From Megascapheus bottae (lineage: Eukaryota; Chordata; Mammalia; Rodentia; Geomyidae): 64,000 nt of DNA. Positions within the stretch are counted from its first letter, which is position 1. Every line of letters begins with the position of its first letter. The DNA is taken from assembly GCA_024803745.1 (NCBI GenBank), contig JANJXV010000024.1:15695927-15759926 (forward strand), in the 5' to 3' direction. A program made the translations under genes and the position numbers. Of the stretch, positions 44,395 through 55,144 are shown in pieces. The notes beneath the pieces were generated by a model. It was not told where the DNA came from, made no database searches, and was given only the letters and a program-made list of their open reading frames with translations.

Positions 44395-44519
44395 AACCTT
44401 TTCTTTTTGTAGTTCACTATATTTTCCTGCTCACTGATCTGGCCCTGTTTTTATTTATTTATTTGTGTGTTTGTTTTACAAATAAATGAAAATCTCTACT
44501 TAACACCATTTTTTTTTTA

Positions 44520-44850
44520 ACTTTTTGCCCAAGCTTAGTCCAGATTCGTGCCATACAGCTTCAAGTCCTTCTTCCAGCCTGGCCTTCATAACTTTACATC
44601 TCATTTTGGTTCCTTGATACACTTTTCTCTTTCTCTTTTTCCTCTCATATTTTGCCTATTCTGTCCCTTCTGCCTAGGATGTTTTTGCCTATTTTCTCCC
44701 CCCAGAGAAGTCTCATTTATCTTTTACTCCTCAGCTTTGATGTCAAGCATCCTGGAAGGCAGTTCTTGAGCACTCAGGGGAATTTGGTGTCTTTGTTTGG
44801 GCTTCTCTAAAGTCTAGTGCACTTTGCTCTTCTTGACCTCATGGGTCCAT
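44520..44850 (-). repeat. Probable L2 fossil, antisense
   Basis: TCTGCCTAGGATGTTTTTGC, CTCAGCTTTGATGTCAAGCA and CCTGGAAGGCAGTTCTTGAG follow the order of the L2 3' region in antisense (CTGCCTGGAATG, CTCAGCTCAAATGTC, CCTCCAGGAAGCCTTCC). Confidence 0.65.
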
Positions 44851-45271
44851 GAATGAATTCTGTAGAGCTATAATAGTAATTCACAGAGGAATATTGACTG
44901 GATAAGGGACTGAATAGATAATGAAGCTAAACCTTAGATGTTTTAGTTCGTTCAAGTGTGCAGTGTTTCTGAGGCCGTGGGAAGTTTATATTAAAATCGT
45001 ACATTGGGCAAAGAATGTAGTTTACGTTGCTGAATGCTTGCCACTCTGGGTTCATTCCTCAGCACTGAATAAAAAAAAAGTCCTAAGACATCGATTTAGT
45101 GATAGAGGAACAGGAAATATCAATAAATGAATTTTGTAATTTTGTGTTAGTATGTAGGCAATGAGTCATACTAAATGTGAAAGAGGGGGAAGAGATCTGG
45201 AAAAGCAGTCATGATACCAATAATAAATGTTTGAATTGAGATAGATTATATGAATTGTTGAACATGAACCT

Positions 45272-45325
45272 CTCCCCCCCCCCCGTCCCTCCCTCCCTCT
45301 CTACTCCCCCCCCCCTCTCTCTCTC
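45272..45325. repeat. C-rich/CT simple sequence at SINE tail
   Basis: CCCCCCCCCCCGTCCCTCCC-type tract and (CT)n, the expanded tail of the antisense SINE that follows. Confidence 0.9.
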
Positions 45326-45540
45326 GTCATGGGGCTTGAACTTGGCTTGGGTGCTGTCCCTGAGCTGTTCAGCTCAAGGCTTCCATCCTACCCTTGAGGT
45401 AAGCCCCACTTTCCATTTTCTAGTAGTTAATTGGAGATAAGAGTCTCAGGTCCTTTTGTGCCTGGCTTTGAACCGTGATCCTCAGTTCTCAGCCTCCTGA
45501 GTAGCTAGGATTACAGGCATGAGCTACTGTGCCTGGCATC
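45326..45540 (-). repeat. 7SL-headed composite SINE, antisense
   Basis: GTCATGGGGCTTGAACTTGG, AGTAGTTAATTGGAGATAAG, CAGCCTCCTGAGTAGCTAGG, GCATGAGCTACTGTGCCTGG. Confidence 0.95.
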
Positions 45541-45621
45541 CCAAATTAGTCTGACATCAGAGTCCATATATTTAAACGTTACAGCTCTTCTCACAGTCTT
45601 TTCAATCAATCTTGTCTGGTG

Positions 45622-45624
<3 letters not shown>

Positions 45625-45680
<56 letters not shown>
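45625..45680. repeat. (GT)n microsatellite at a SINE tail
   Basis: About 28 GT units directly joined to the tail side of an antisense SINE. Confidence 0.97.
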
Positions 45681-45775
45681 GGTCAATTGTGGGGCTTGAA
45701 ATCTGGGCCTGGGTGTTGCCCTTGAGCTGTTCAGTTCAAGGCTGCTCTACCACTGAGCTACAGTGCCACTTCCTC
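45681..45775 (-). repeat. SINE ID-like half, antisense, head missing
   Basis: GGTCAATTGTGGGGCTTGAA, GGGCCTGGGTGTTGCCCTTG, GAGCTACAGTGCCACTTCC; the 7SL-like half is absent. Confidence 0.88.
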
Positions 45776-45779
45776 AACC

Positions 45780-47640
45780 ATGTTTAAATTACATGTATTT
45801 TAAGATAATAGTGAGAGTGGCATGGATTCTGGGCACTGTAGGCCTATAGAAGAAGGTTAAATGATAGTGTTTCTTTTCATTAACTTTGTATGGCTTAAAA
45901 TATACCACTTTATAAGACGAAGAGACCTTTTCAAGCCACATAGCTCTATTCTGTGTTGGGACTGTCAAATATAAAATTGTGTTTTTATGGAATTGTTTGG
46001 AGTGACTGCATTAAAAAACAAAAGAAGTGTAATCAAAAGCAGATAAAGCTCCCTGTAGGTTAGTATGTAGACAAATCATTGTTCTTACTTATAGGCTGTG
46101 CCTTTATTGCTCCTAAGGGATTGTGCATTTACCTAGCAAATTTATAAGCATTTACTAAAGTACAGTAACAAAATGATCAAGTTTTATCATCACATTATTG
46201 AGGCTTTGTTTTTCTATAGGATAGCTATCACATTGATAGTCTGCTAAAACCACAAAAATTTTAGCCTTAGGTTTAGCTTTTCACTCTAATTTGTTCCTTT
46301 TACAGTGATACCTACTACACAGTCTGAAAAGTATTCCAGGTTATAGTAAATGCAGTGATTTTTCACTTCATTCGCCTTAAAGCAATCCCATATCAGTAGC
46401 AAAGAGAGGCAGATTTGCTCAAGGCTGAATTTCTTCGTTGTTCTTCAAAACCTTTCCAGAAATGACCTGATGTATTGTCTGCTTTTATTTGCTTGAATAT
46501 TTTCATCATAACCTTTGGATTTCTGATTAGTGAGTGTGACTTTCTGCTGTCCTCTTGACCATTCCTCAGCTCTTCTTACTGTAGAACGTATTAACAATTG
46601 GCCCTATTCAGACATTTGTCAGGATGAAGTCATTCAATTAATTTTTTCTTTCTTTTCTATATGTTTTAATTACCCCAGAGATCTGGTATTCTGAAGAATG
46701 TTCACAGTGGCCAGCTCAATAAATGTTGGAAATACTTTCCCCTTCATAGTTCTGAGCCAGTTAGTCTTGCAGGTCTGGGAAGGGGAGTTGTATTGAGGAA
46801 CTCAAAATTGCAAGGTCTTACTTAGAGGGAGGCCTATTGTCAGTTAACATTTTAAAAATAATCCTTCATTTTCCAGGTCCTTTATTATTAATTAGCATAT
46901 TTCTATTATGTTTTTAAGACACTATTCAGAATGATTAGGTTTATTTTATAAATGAAAATATAGATTTATAGGCATTCTTGGGGGGTGGGGCAGTCAGGAA
47001 AAGAAATGAAATCATAGTTTACCTGGGCATGCCTGCTTATTACATTTTATTTCTTCCCTGTCTTCAGAGAGCCCATCCTGCTGAGCCCATACACAGCAAG
47101 TGTACTTGTGAAATGGTTTTATGTCTATGAGGTCCACATGGCTAGCTACAGGAATCACAATAATGTGCCAGTAGCACATTCATGTGGTTTCAAGGTATCT
47201 CAGTCTTCTTATCCATGACTTATATCTCAAAGGATATCTGTCATAGGGTGGAGGGAAAAGAGGATCGTATTAGAGAAAAAAAGCTTTATTAAGTGAATTG
47301 AAGTTGTATATAAGGTTACCAAATTAACTTTTTAAGTTTGAAGATGTATATCTGTGGGTATGTTATTTTCTTTCTCTGCTTATGGCTACATGTATATATT
47401 CCCAGATGTCTATCCTGCTATCTTATTTTGTATATCTTTGGATGATTCCTCCCTCCACATAGTAATGAAGTTTATGGCTTATATATTTGTACAATCGTTA
47501 AATATAGATTATTTTAGTATTCTAGGCTAACCTCTCTGATTCGATTTTCTTAGAGTTTAAGAGAGGCACTATATTGGATGGTACTATGATCTTCAAAGCC
47601 TGAAGTACACTTATATAATAGATACATTTTTAATTAAATT
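45780..47640. other. Mostly unique intronic sequence
   Basis: About 1.9 kb. A faint antisense MIR-like patch may lie at 46300-46430 (CAGTAGCAAAGAGAGGCAGA, TTGCTCAAGGCTG), too weak to call. Confidence 0.4.
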
Positions 47641-47644
47641 TGGT

Positions 47645-47646
<2 letters not shown>

Positions 47647-47687
<41 letters not shown>
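47647..47687. repeat. (GT)n microsatellite fused to a SINE head
   Basis: About 20 GT units ending directly in the SINE head sequence TCTCCTGAGTAGCTAGGATT. Confidence 0.96.
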
Positions 47688-47733
47688 TCCTGAGTAGCTA
47701 GGATTATAGGCATGAGCCGCCGCACCCGGCCTA
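47686..47733 (-). repeat. SINE head fragment, antisense
   Basis: TCCTGAGTAGCTAGGATTAT and GCATGAGCCGCCGCACCCGG, the 7SL-like head with its CpG sites still intact, so it is probably young. Confidence 0.88.
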
Positions 47734-48245
47734 CTATAACATTTTTTTCATGATCATTTATAATGTTATTTGACACAAATTGGAGAAGTCTTATATATAA
47801 ATGGAATTGTTATTACTCATTTACGCACTATAATGTCACTTCCCATATCCTGTGTATCCTCTGATCTTTGCCAGTACATTTACAACATTCTCTTGCAGAA
47901 TTCTAACAGTCTTGACACAGAGTGTGTATTTGTAGATTTAATATCAGAAATTCAGCAACAAAAGTAGAATTTCTTGATCTTTATGTTCTTTTTAAATTCC
48001 ATATGGACATTTCCAAGAAGGTGGTTTCAACAAAAATCTCATTGTCACATACCCTAGTGAAGGTATCTCCGATTACAAATTATGATCAGATTATGAGAGA
48101 CTTAACTTCAAGGGCACAAAGTGTCCTGACATTAGGGAAAGCTGTATTACAATGTCAAGTGGAAAATGCCAATTTATATGGAACTCAAGTAGTATTGTTT
48201 ATACTGAAAGTCTTGAATATATGTGCTCACTTGCTGTCTTTTGCC
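47734..48245. other. Unique intronic sequence
   Basis: A 120-codon frame at 47922-48284 runs partly into a SINE and has no recognisable homology. Confidence 0.45.
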
Positions 48246-48249
48246 TTTA

Positions 48250-48545
48250 AAAAATTATGGCTAGGGGTTGGGGATGTAGCTTAGTGGAAGAGGCCCTGAG
48301 TTTGGTCCTCAGCTGGAGGGGGAAAGGGGTGTACTGGTGATTCAAGCCTGTAATCCTAGGTACCAGGCCACTGGGATCTGATCACTGAGGTTCAGAGCCA
48401 GCCCAGTCAGGAAAGGCTGTGAGACTCTTATTTCCAGTTAATCATGAGCAAACTATATGTAGCTAGTTTTGATCAAAAGAACTTAGGGACAGCACCTAGG
48501 CCCTGAATTTAAGCTCCATGACTGACCAAAAAAATAAATAAATAA
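48250..48545 (+). repeat. ID fragment followed by 7SL-headed composite SINE, sense
   Basis: GGGGTTGGGGATGTAGCTTA (canonical ID head) is followed at about 48330 by CTGGTGATTCAAGCCTGTAA, TTCAGAGCCAGCCCAGTCAG, GACTCTTATTTCCAGTTAAT, GGGACAGCACCTAGGCCCTG and an (AAAT)n tail at 48528-48553. Two sense insertions seem to be abutted or nested. Confidence 0.8.
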
Positions 48546-48684
48546 AATAAAATAGTGGAGTAAACCATCAGAGCAATTTTTTCTTGAGTTTTTAGTCATG
48601 TACTTTTAATAAGAATACAATTTACCCTCTCCCTTTCTTTTTCTCCCCTTCTCTCTCCCACACATGTCTGCAAGTGATTGAGCC

Positions 48685-48842
48685 TTGGATCTTGTGCTAG
48701 CAATACAGTTGCAGTACCACTTGAGACATTACTCTAACCTTTTTATTTTTGAGATACAAAGCAAATGTTTGAGAGTAGCATGATACCTTCCTCTATTTCC
48801 TGAGTAAGTGGGATAACAGGTATGGAACACCGTATTCAGCTC
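48685..48842 (-). repeat. Old composite SINE, antisense
   Basis: GAGCCTTGGATCTTGTGCTA, TTTTTGAGATACAAAGC, TTTCCTGAGTAAGTGGGATA, ACAGGTATGGAACACCGTAT. Strongly diverged. Confidence 0.6.
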
Positions 48843-49287
48843 TCTGACTTTTTATTAAAGGACCTGAAGGCATTGTTGTTGCTCATGTTTTATAATAATA
48901 TTATTCTGGGTTGAAATATGACCAGTACACTGTGGTTAATGTTGGTCCTCCTAGGAAAAGGATGATTGGCATTTTAATCAGCACCAGCATTCAGAACATT
49001 TGTGTGAGCGATTGTAGTTTCAACATTTTAGATTTCCTTGCTTCATGGTTTACAAAAATTCAGAGGGTAGAGCTCCATCTATTGAAGGTCCATTTCTTAA
49101 TACTTCCTTCTGTTAAGTTCAATGAATCCTTTTCCAGAGCTCATTGATTTTTTTCCTTCCGATTTTGAAGTTCTAATGAAGATTATGTTCAAACTGGTAA
49201 ATTTGATCATTTTAAAACTAAATTCCTCATCATGTTGCTTAGTGCTTACACAAAAAGAAGTAAGGAGATAAGGAGGGAGGGAACAAA

Positions 49288-49532
49288 ATTTTTTTTTTTC
49301 TTTTTGTGGGTCGTGGGGCTTGAACTCTGGGCCTGGGCACTGTCCCTGAGCTCTTCAGCTCAAGACTACTGCCCTACCCCTTGAGCCACAACCCCACTTC
49401 CCATTTTCTAGTGATTAATTGGAGATAAGAGTCTCTTGTTCTTTAGTGCCCTGAATGGCTGTGAACTTAGATCCTCAAATCTTAGCTTCCTGAATAGCTA
49501 GGATTATAGCGTGAGCCACTGCACCTGGTGAG
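49288..49532 (-). repeat. 7SL-headed composite SINE, antisense, full length
   Basis: T-tail, GGGTCGTGGGGCTTGAACTC, GAGCTCTTCAGCTCAAGACT, GTGATTAATTGGAGATAAGA, AGCTTCCTGAATAGCTAGGA, GCGTGAGCCACTGCACCTGG. A good reference copy of the family. Confidence 0.95.
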
Positions 49533-49714
49533 AACATATTTAATTCCCTCTGTTAGTGATATTTTTGAGACCTGTGTAAAGTCTAAAATGGTTCTTAGAA
49601 AACTATTGTTGTAGGCAGTCTTTCTTTTGTTCTGTCTTGTTTGAATCTCCTTTCATACAATCACCTCGACATTTTTTAAGGAATGTCATAGGAATTGCTG
49701 ATTTTGATGTCAGA

Positions 49715-49880
49715 TTTAGGGTTGACTTTCACTTTGGCCATTTTGACTCTAGGAGAGTGTGTGAATGACTTAATGACCTAATTTTTGTAAACTTCAGTTT
49801 TTCTGTGGGCTTTGCTTAATGGGTTTGATTTTAGTTGAAGGCATTTAAAGGATTTGACACAGGAGATGTTTACATTGTGA
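49715..49880 (+). repeat. Possible MIR
   Basis: TGTGTGAATGACTTAATGAC, AAACTTCAGTTTTTCTGTGG and GGGTTTGATTTTAG weakly follow the MIR order (CTTAACCT, CTCAGTTTTCTCATCTG). Low confidence. Confidence 0.35.
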
Positions 49881-50019
49881 GTAAAGCTGGGAAGATTAGG
49901 CCCCAGAATTTTAGTGTCAGTCCATTCAGAGATAGTGGAAACTTCAGAGAAGTCGTTGCCCGAAATTATAAAAGAAGAAATGAGTAATTGACAGAAGACA
50001 TTAAAAATAAAATGAAGAT

Positions 50020-50440
50020 TGTAATCTAGGAATACATGTTTGCACCTCTTATAAGTCTATAATTTGAAACATGTCATACAAATTAAAGACTCCATAGAAA
50101 ACTAGAAAAAAGATATAACCAGGCAGTTCACATAGGAGGAAGATTGAAGAGCCAATTATGAAAGATGTTCAACCTCCCTACCAGGGAAATGAGAATTTTT
50201 AAATCCTGGTGGGATCCCATTTTACACCTATTGATTTGTATCACCTAATCAGCTTGATAATACCAAGTGTTGGCAAGGATACGATGAAACCAGGAACTCT
50301 TGTATATTATATATGGGAATAAATTACTATAATTTTTAAGCAAGCATTTTGGAAATATTTGGTAAAGTTGAAGATGTGTGTATTCTGCAAATCAGACATT
50401 CAATTTTTATGAGTTAATTTTGGAAATGGTCAAATAAAAG
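50020..50440 (+). mobile_element. Ancient L1 ORF2 fragment
   Basis: AAAGATGTTCAACCTCCC, GGGAAATGAGAATTTTTAAA, ACCAAGTGTTGGCAAGGATA and CCAGGAACTCTTGTATATTA match the L1 ORF2 stretch upstream of the HCWW segment, with many differences. Confidence 0.8.
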
Positions 50441-50467
50441 AAAGAGACATTTGTAAGAATATCTATT

Positions 50468-50650
50468 GCAGGGGCCAGGAGTTTGGCCTAGTGGTAGAGT
50501 GCTTGCCTAGCATGCACAGAGGCCCGGGGTTCGATTCCTCGGTACCATATACATAGAAAAAAGCCAGAAGTGGTACAAAAGATCAAGTGGTAGAGCTCTA
50601 GCCTTGAGAAAGTCCAAGGACAGTGCTCACTCTGGCACAAAAAAAAAAAG
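50468..50650 (+). repeat. ID-like SINE, sense, well preserved head
   Basis: GGGGCCAGGAGTTTGGCCTA, GTGCTTGCCTAGCATGCACA, GGGGTTCGATTCCTCGGTAC (intact tRNA box B with CpG), AAAGCCAGAAGTGGTACA, CTGGCAC, A-tail. An internal deletion shortens the 3' end (CAGTGCTCACTCTGGC). Young copy. Confidence 0.95.
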
Positions 50651-50654
50651 AATA

Positions 50655-51260
50655 CCTATTGCAGCACACCTTCAAGTGGAAATGTAGTGGATAAGTGAAG
50701 AAATAAGAGACAGGCAACTAAATGCATTGTCCAGCAACATTCAGATGAGGTGAGTGATGGTGCCTATCAAATATGTGATTACTCTACATGGGACACTGGG
50801 AGTGAAGAAGACCTCACAAAGGAAAGATTTAATGGAAATACAGTAATTTCCTTTAAGTGTTTTGAACAGTTTTCATATGGAGAAATATTTCCTTCAATTC
50901 TGTTTTTATCAGAAGACAATTCAGGCTAAATATCTGATAGATTCCTGACTAGTATACAGACCTTACCAATAATACCATTTGGAATATCCTGTTTGGAAGA
51001 TGTAGTTTCCTTTCTATAGAAGGATTCAAGGAGAGGCTGGGATGTGAAGATGGAAGGTCTGACTGGATGTCAGTTAGAAACCTTAGCACTACAATCTTAC
51101 AAGGTTTAAAATTAGAACATTGTTGAGGCAACAAGATTTAATTTGTAGTTAAGAGCTGAATGAATTTAGCAACAGCATTCAGGCTAGATTAGAAAGCATT
51201 TTAGCAAGAAAACAGCCAAGGATGTAAAACAGATAGGGAATATCTGGGTCCTCATTTTCC
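50655..51260. other. Unique intronic sequence
   Basis: No recognised element. Confidence 0.45.
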
Positions 51261-51261
51261 A

Positions 51262-51466
51262 CTTTTTTTTTTTTTTTTTTTTTTGCCAGTCCTGGGCTTG
51301 AGCTCAGGGCCCGAGCACTGTCCTTGGACGTTCTCAAGGCTAGAGCTCTACCACTTGAGCCTCAGAACCATTTCCGGCTTTTTTTCTATGTATGTGGTAA
51401 TCGAACCCGGGTCTTCGTGCATGCTAGGCAAGCACTCTACCACTAGGCCAAATTCCTGGCCCTCCA
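51262..51466 (-). repeat. ID-like SINE, antisense, well preserved
   Basis: T22 tail, GCCAGTCCTGGGCTTGAGCT, CGAACCCGGGTCTTCGTGCA, CTAGGCCAAATTCCTGGCCC. Several CpGs are retained. Confidence 0.96.
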
Positions 51467-51469
51467 CTT

Positions 51470-52420
51470 TTTTTTTTTTTTTTTTGGCTTCTATTCCCTG
51501 GTATCAAGGAATAGTCTTTTCAGTAATATATCCTATTATTAGCTATTATTTTCAACCAGTCTGCTTAGCAGTGTCTTTTGGCTCTATGAGTTTTTATCTT
51601 CATTTAAAGTTTCATTTAGAGTGAATCATTATAATTCACTTTGCTGAAACAAAACAAAACTAGTATTTATTTTGACTTTTTGAAACATTGAAATTTTAAG
51701 CAGTTCCTGTACCCCTCCCATAATAATTGAATAGATTTTTGGTTTTGAGTAGAAGTCTTATTGTGACCAACTAAACATATTTGACTTATTCTAAAAAAAT
51801 AGTTTTCCCCAAACTTTTTTTTATAATCTCCTCTTAGAACAATTTATTACCTCCAATTTTCTTATGAAGGGAATGCCATCAGAAACATCATGAACTTCAG
51901 AACAAAAACATAACTATATATTAGTTTCTTTTTAGTTTAGTGAGTGGCATACTTTGGCTACAGGATATAATCTTGTAGCTTTCCAACCTTAACACTTTGT
52001 GTGTGTGTGTGTTACATTAGTGCCCAGAAGTTCAGTATTGGTTGCTACAGTTTTTCCTCCTTCAACTGTGTGAGAAAGAAATGGAAAGCTAGCTTGGTTT
52101 ACAATGTTCATCCATTAGCTCTTTTTGCTTATTAGGGTTGTGAATAATTAGTCTCAGAGTCATTTTCACGGTATACTGCTAAGACACTACTGAATGAAAC
52201 ATATAGCCTTTCTGACAAATAATATGTCAGAAATTACTAGGAAGAATGTCTAAAATTCATGCATATTGGTGAAGTGCCAGAGAAGAAAAAAGGGATATTA
52301 CATTGAATGTCTTGGTGTAGGAGTACTGAGCAGAGTCTTCAAGGGACTGTAACAAAATACTTAAAGTACATGATTCATTTCCTGGGGGTCTATAGCTGTC
52401 ATTTTCATGAGTTTACCTTT
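51470..52420. other. Unique intronic sequence
   Basis: No recognised element except a short (GT)n at 51999-52011. Confidence 0.45.
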
Positions 52421-52664
52421 TCTTTTCTCTCCCTCTCTCTCCCTCTCTCTCTCTCCCTCTCCCTCTCTTTCTTTTCCGTTCTGGGCTTGCACTTAGGGTT
52501 GCAGCACTGCCCTTGGACTTTCTTAAGGCTAGAGCTCTACCACTTGAGCCTCAGAGTACCACTTCTGGCTTTTTTCTATGTATGTGGCACCAAGGAATCG
52601 AACCCGGGTCTTTGTGCATACTAGGCAAGCATTCTACCACTAGGCCAAACTCCCGGCCCTACCT
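52421..52664 (-). repeat. ID-like SINE, antisense, with (CT)n tail
   Basis: CT-rich tail 52427-52475, then TTCTGGGCTTGCACTTAGGG, CAGAGTACCACTTCTGGCTT, AATCGAACCCGGGTCTTTGT, GGCCAAACTCCCGGCCC. On the minus strand the tail is (GA)n. Confidence 0.95.
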
Positions 52665-53405
52665 TTTCTTTTATCTTACTTGGTGTCAATACCTAAAACT
52701 ACCTTTAAGATTATTGTAAATATTCAGAACTACAATTGTGGTGAACTTTCTTTGGGGATAGCAGAATGAGTGGCGAATTATTTTATTTTAAAATAAAATA
52801 TACTATCAGTCAAAGACTTTATACCTGATAAACTTTGAATTTTGTAAATGAAAAGGTAAATGGACACGATAAAAGCGATGTTTCATTATGTTTAGAAGTC
52901 ATATACTGGTTTAGCGGACTTCTTGTAAATTGGTTCAATGCATGCTGTATAGTAGAAGAAACTGAGGCTCCTACTCTGAATAACAGTGCTCCTTCAAGTA
53001 GCTTCGTGAAGAAAGTGAAAGTAAAGAAACAATTTTCAGAAGTCTGTAGTTTCAGCTTTTGGAGCAGCTGCTGAGTCATCTTATGAGAATTTTGAGTGTT
53101 TCTGGAATTGAGAGAGCAGCCAACAGCAGATGAGCTGAAATTTGGTTAGTAGGGTTGGGAAAATGTCAAGTAAGTAAACAAAAGAAGGCTCATGATATGG
53201 AGAGTTTCTTCAGAGGTGCTGAAGGAATAAGTATGAAATCTTCCCATTCTTTAGGTATGTGTTTAGCTTTGAAAGAATTTAGTGGTAAGTTTGTAGAACC
53301 AGAGTAAGGGAATGTACTACCTAATGTAGTAATGCAATGCTTTGTGGTAAAAGAGCTCATTCATAGCACTGCTCTCCACAGCAAGTATAGTGTGTTTCAC
53401 TTCAG
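52665..53405. other. Unique intronic sequence
   Basis: No recognised repeat. Overlapping 79- and 86-codon frames on opposite strands at 52819-53079 have no known relatives that I recognise. Confidence 0.45.
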
Positions 53406-53407
53406 TT

Positions 53408-53625
53408 CTATTATTGGTCAGGGTCATTATTGGGCCCTGTCTCTGAGGTCTTCAGCTCAAGGCTAATGCTCTACCATGATGAGCCACAGTGCCACTTCCA
53501 GTTTTCTGGTGGTTAATTGGAGATAAGAGTCTCATGGACTTTTGTGCCCAGCCTGGTTTTGAACTGAGATCCTCAGATCCCAACCTCATCAGTAACTAGG
53601 ATTACAGGGGTGAGCCGGCTCCTCT
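53408..53625 (-). repeat. 7SL-headed composite SINE, antisense
   Basis: GGTCATTATTGGGCCCTGTC, GCCACTTCCAGTTTTCTGGT, GATAAGAGTCTCATGGAC, CTAGGATTACAGGGGTGAGC. Confidence 0.92.
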
Positions 53626-53799
53626 AACTTCTTGAAACAGTTGTTCTCTTCTCTTTCATTGTCCTGTTTTAGTGTTGGAGGTTGGTAGAAAGTTGAAGAT
53701 TTGAGATCTTTTTGTTTTCCCTTGCTGTAATAGCAGCTCAACCTTGTGAAATTCACTGGACAATGTTTAACATGAGTACTTTATATATAAATTCTTTTT

Positions 53800-54098
53800 A
53801 GGAGGGGTAATATTTGGGTTTGAACACATGGTTTTGTGTTTGCCAGGAGGGTCTTATACCATTTGAGCAGTACCATCAACTCCTTTTTTTTTTTTTTTTT
53901 GTCATTATAGAGTCTTTTCACCCAGTTGCCTGAATAATGATCCTCTTATTTAGTCTTCCCTATATCTTGAATGATGGACATGTGCTAACTTATTATTGGT
54001 TGAGATGAGGTCTTGCACACATTTTCTTTATGACCCAGCTGACCTCCAACTCTGATGCTCCTTATTTTAGCTTTCTAAAATGGATGTGAGCCACTGGG
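53800..54098 (-). repeat. Old B1/ID-type composite SINE, antisense
   Basis: GGTTTGAACACATGGTTTTG, ACCATTTGAGCAGTACCATC, GAGATGAGGTCTTGCACAC, CCCAGCTGACCTCCAACTC, GGATGTGAGCCACTGGGC. Similar in layout to the sense element at 43011-43318. Confidence 0.65.
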
Positions 54099-54099
54099 C

Positions 54100-54675
54100 T
54101 TAAATTTTAACAGGATTTTCCTGTGGAATGAATGAATAAAGAAGTTAAAAGTTCATGATAAAGTGTAAAATTTTATATAATGCTATAGTGGAGTCCTTTG
54201 TGACAATATGCCTACTTTACAGTGCACATAGAATTGGATAATGAAAAGTCATGTTTGTACCTTGATGTATCTTTCTAACTACAGACTACCAGGGAGGAGA
54301 TAGTTGCCTTGTTGGGGAATTATATTTGGTATCAAATGATGACAGTCCAGTGCTTGCAGATCTAATGTAAGGAGGCCATTGTTGTTTTAATATAGACTGA
54401 GGAACAGAAAGCTTGTTGCAGAGAAGAGGATACAGGTATGCAGAGCACAGGAAAATCATGGAGAAAGAGGGGACTTGATTTGGGAATCTGCCTGTTTTCC
54501 ATTTCTTGCTTTTCATTTGTTGTTACTGTTTTGGCTGCATTTGTACCTTTGAGTATATAATAATACTAAATTGCTCCTTTTTTGTTTAAGATATTTTTAG
54601 TTGTTTTTGTTACTTTCAATGAGAGACCCAATGAGTTTGGTACAAAAAGTTTTTTTTGTTGTTGTTCATAAAGTG
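54100..54675. other. Unique intronic sequence
   Basis: No recognised element. Confidence 0.45.
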
Positions 54676-54888
54676 GGTTTTTTTTTTTTTTTTTTTTTGC
54701 CAGTCCTGGGCTTGAGCTCAGGGCCTGAGCACTGTCCTTGGAGTTTCTCAATGCTAGAGCTCTACCACTTGAGCCTCAGCACCACTTCGGCTTTTTTTTT
54801 TTTGTATGTATGTGGTACCAAGGAATCGAACCTGGGTCTTCCTGCATGCTAGGCAAGCACTTTAACCACTAGGCCAAACTCCTGGCCC
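54676..54888 (-). repeat. ID-like SINE, antisense
   Basis: T22 tail, GCCAGTCCTGGGCTTGAGCT, GAGCCTCAGCACCACTTCGG, AATCGAACCTGGGTCTTCCT, CTAGGCCAAACTCCTGGCCC. Confidence 0.96.
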
Positions 54889-55018
54889 CATAAAGTGTTT
54901 TTAATCCTCTGATTTCTCATTCATTTTCCTCCCTAATGCCTACTAATTTGTTTTGAAGGCCAATTATGTTCATTCATTTATTGAACAAACATTGGGCTTT
55001 TTTTTTTTTTCTCTTTTA

Positions 55019-55142
55019 GCACACCTCCGAGGTGCTGAGATGAAGGAATGTGATATTAGTACCCATAGGTATTTTTTTTAGCACCCCTCAGAGGTGCTGA
55101 GATGAAGGAATGTGATATTAATACCCATAGGTATTTTTAATT
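55019..55142. repeat. 62-bp tandem duplication with hairpin
   Basis: Unit 1 (55019-55080) and unit 2 (55081-55142) share GAGGTGCTGAGATGAAGGAA and TACCCATAGGTATTTTT, with only a few differences. Each unit opens with a small inverted repeat (CACCTCCGAGGTG in unit 1, AGCACCCCTCAGAGGTGCT in unit 2). No coding potential. Confidence 0.95.
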
Positions 55143-55144
55143 CA

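Noticed and set aside
47922..48284. 120-codon + strand frame
   Set aside because: No recognisable family or splice context, and its end enters a SINE.
48911..49147. 78-codon + strand frame in unique sequence
   Set aside because: No splice borders or family match; length is expected by chance in 64 kb.
51283..51624. 113-codon + strand frame starting MPVLGLSSGPEHCP
   Set aside because: Antisense reading of an ID-like SINE; the same peptide start recurs at other SINE copies (44202, 54601).
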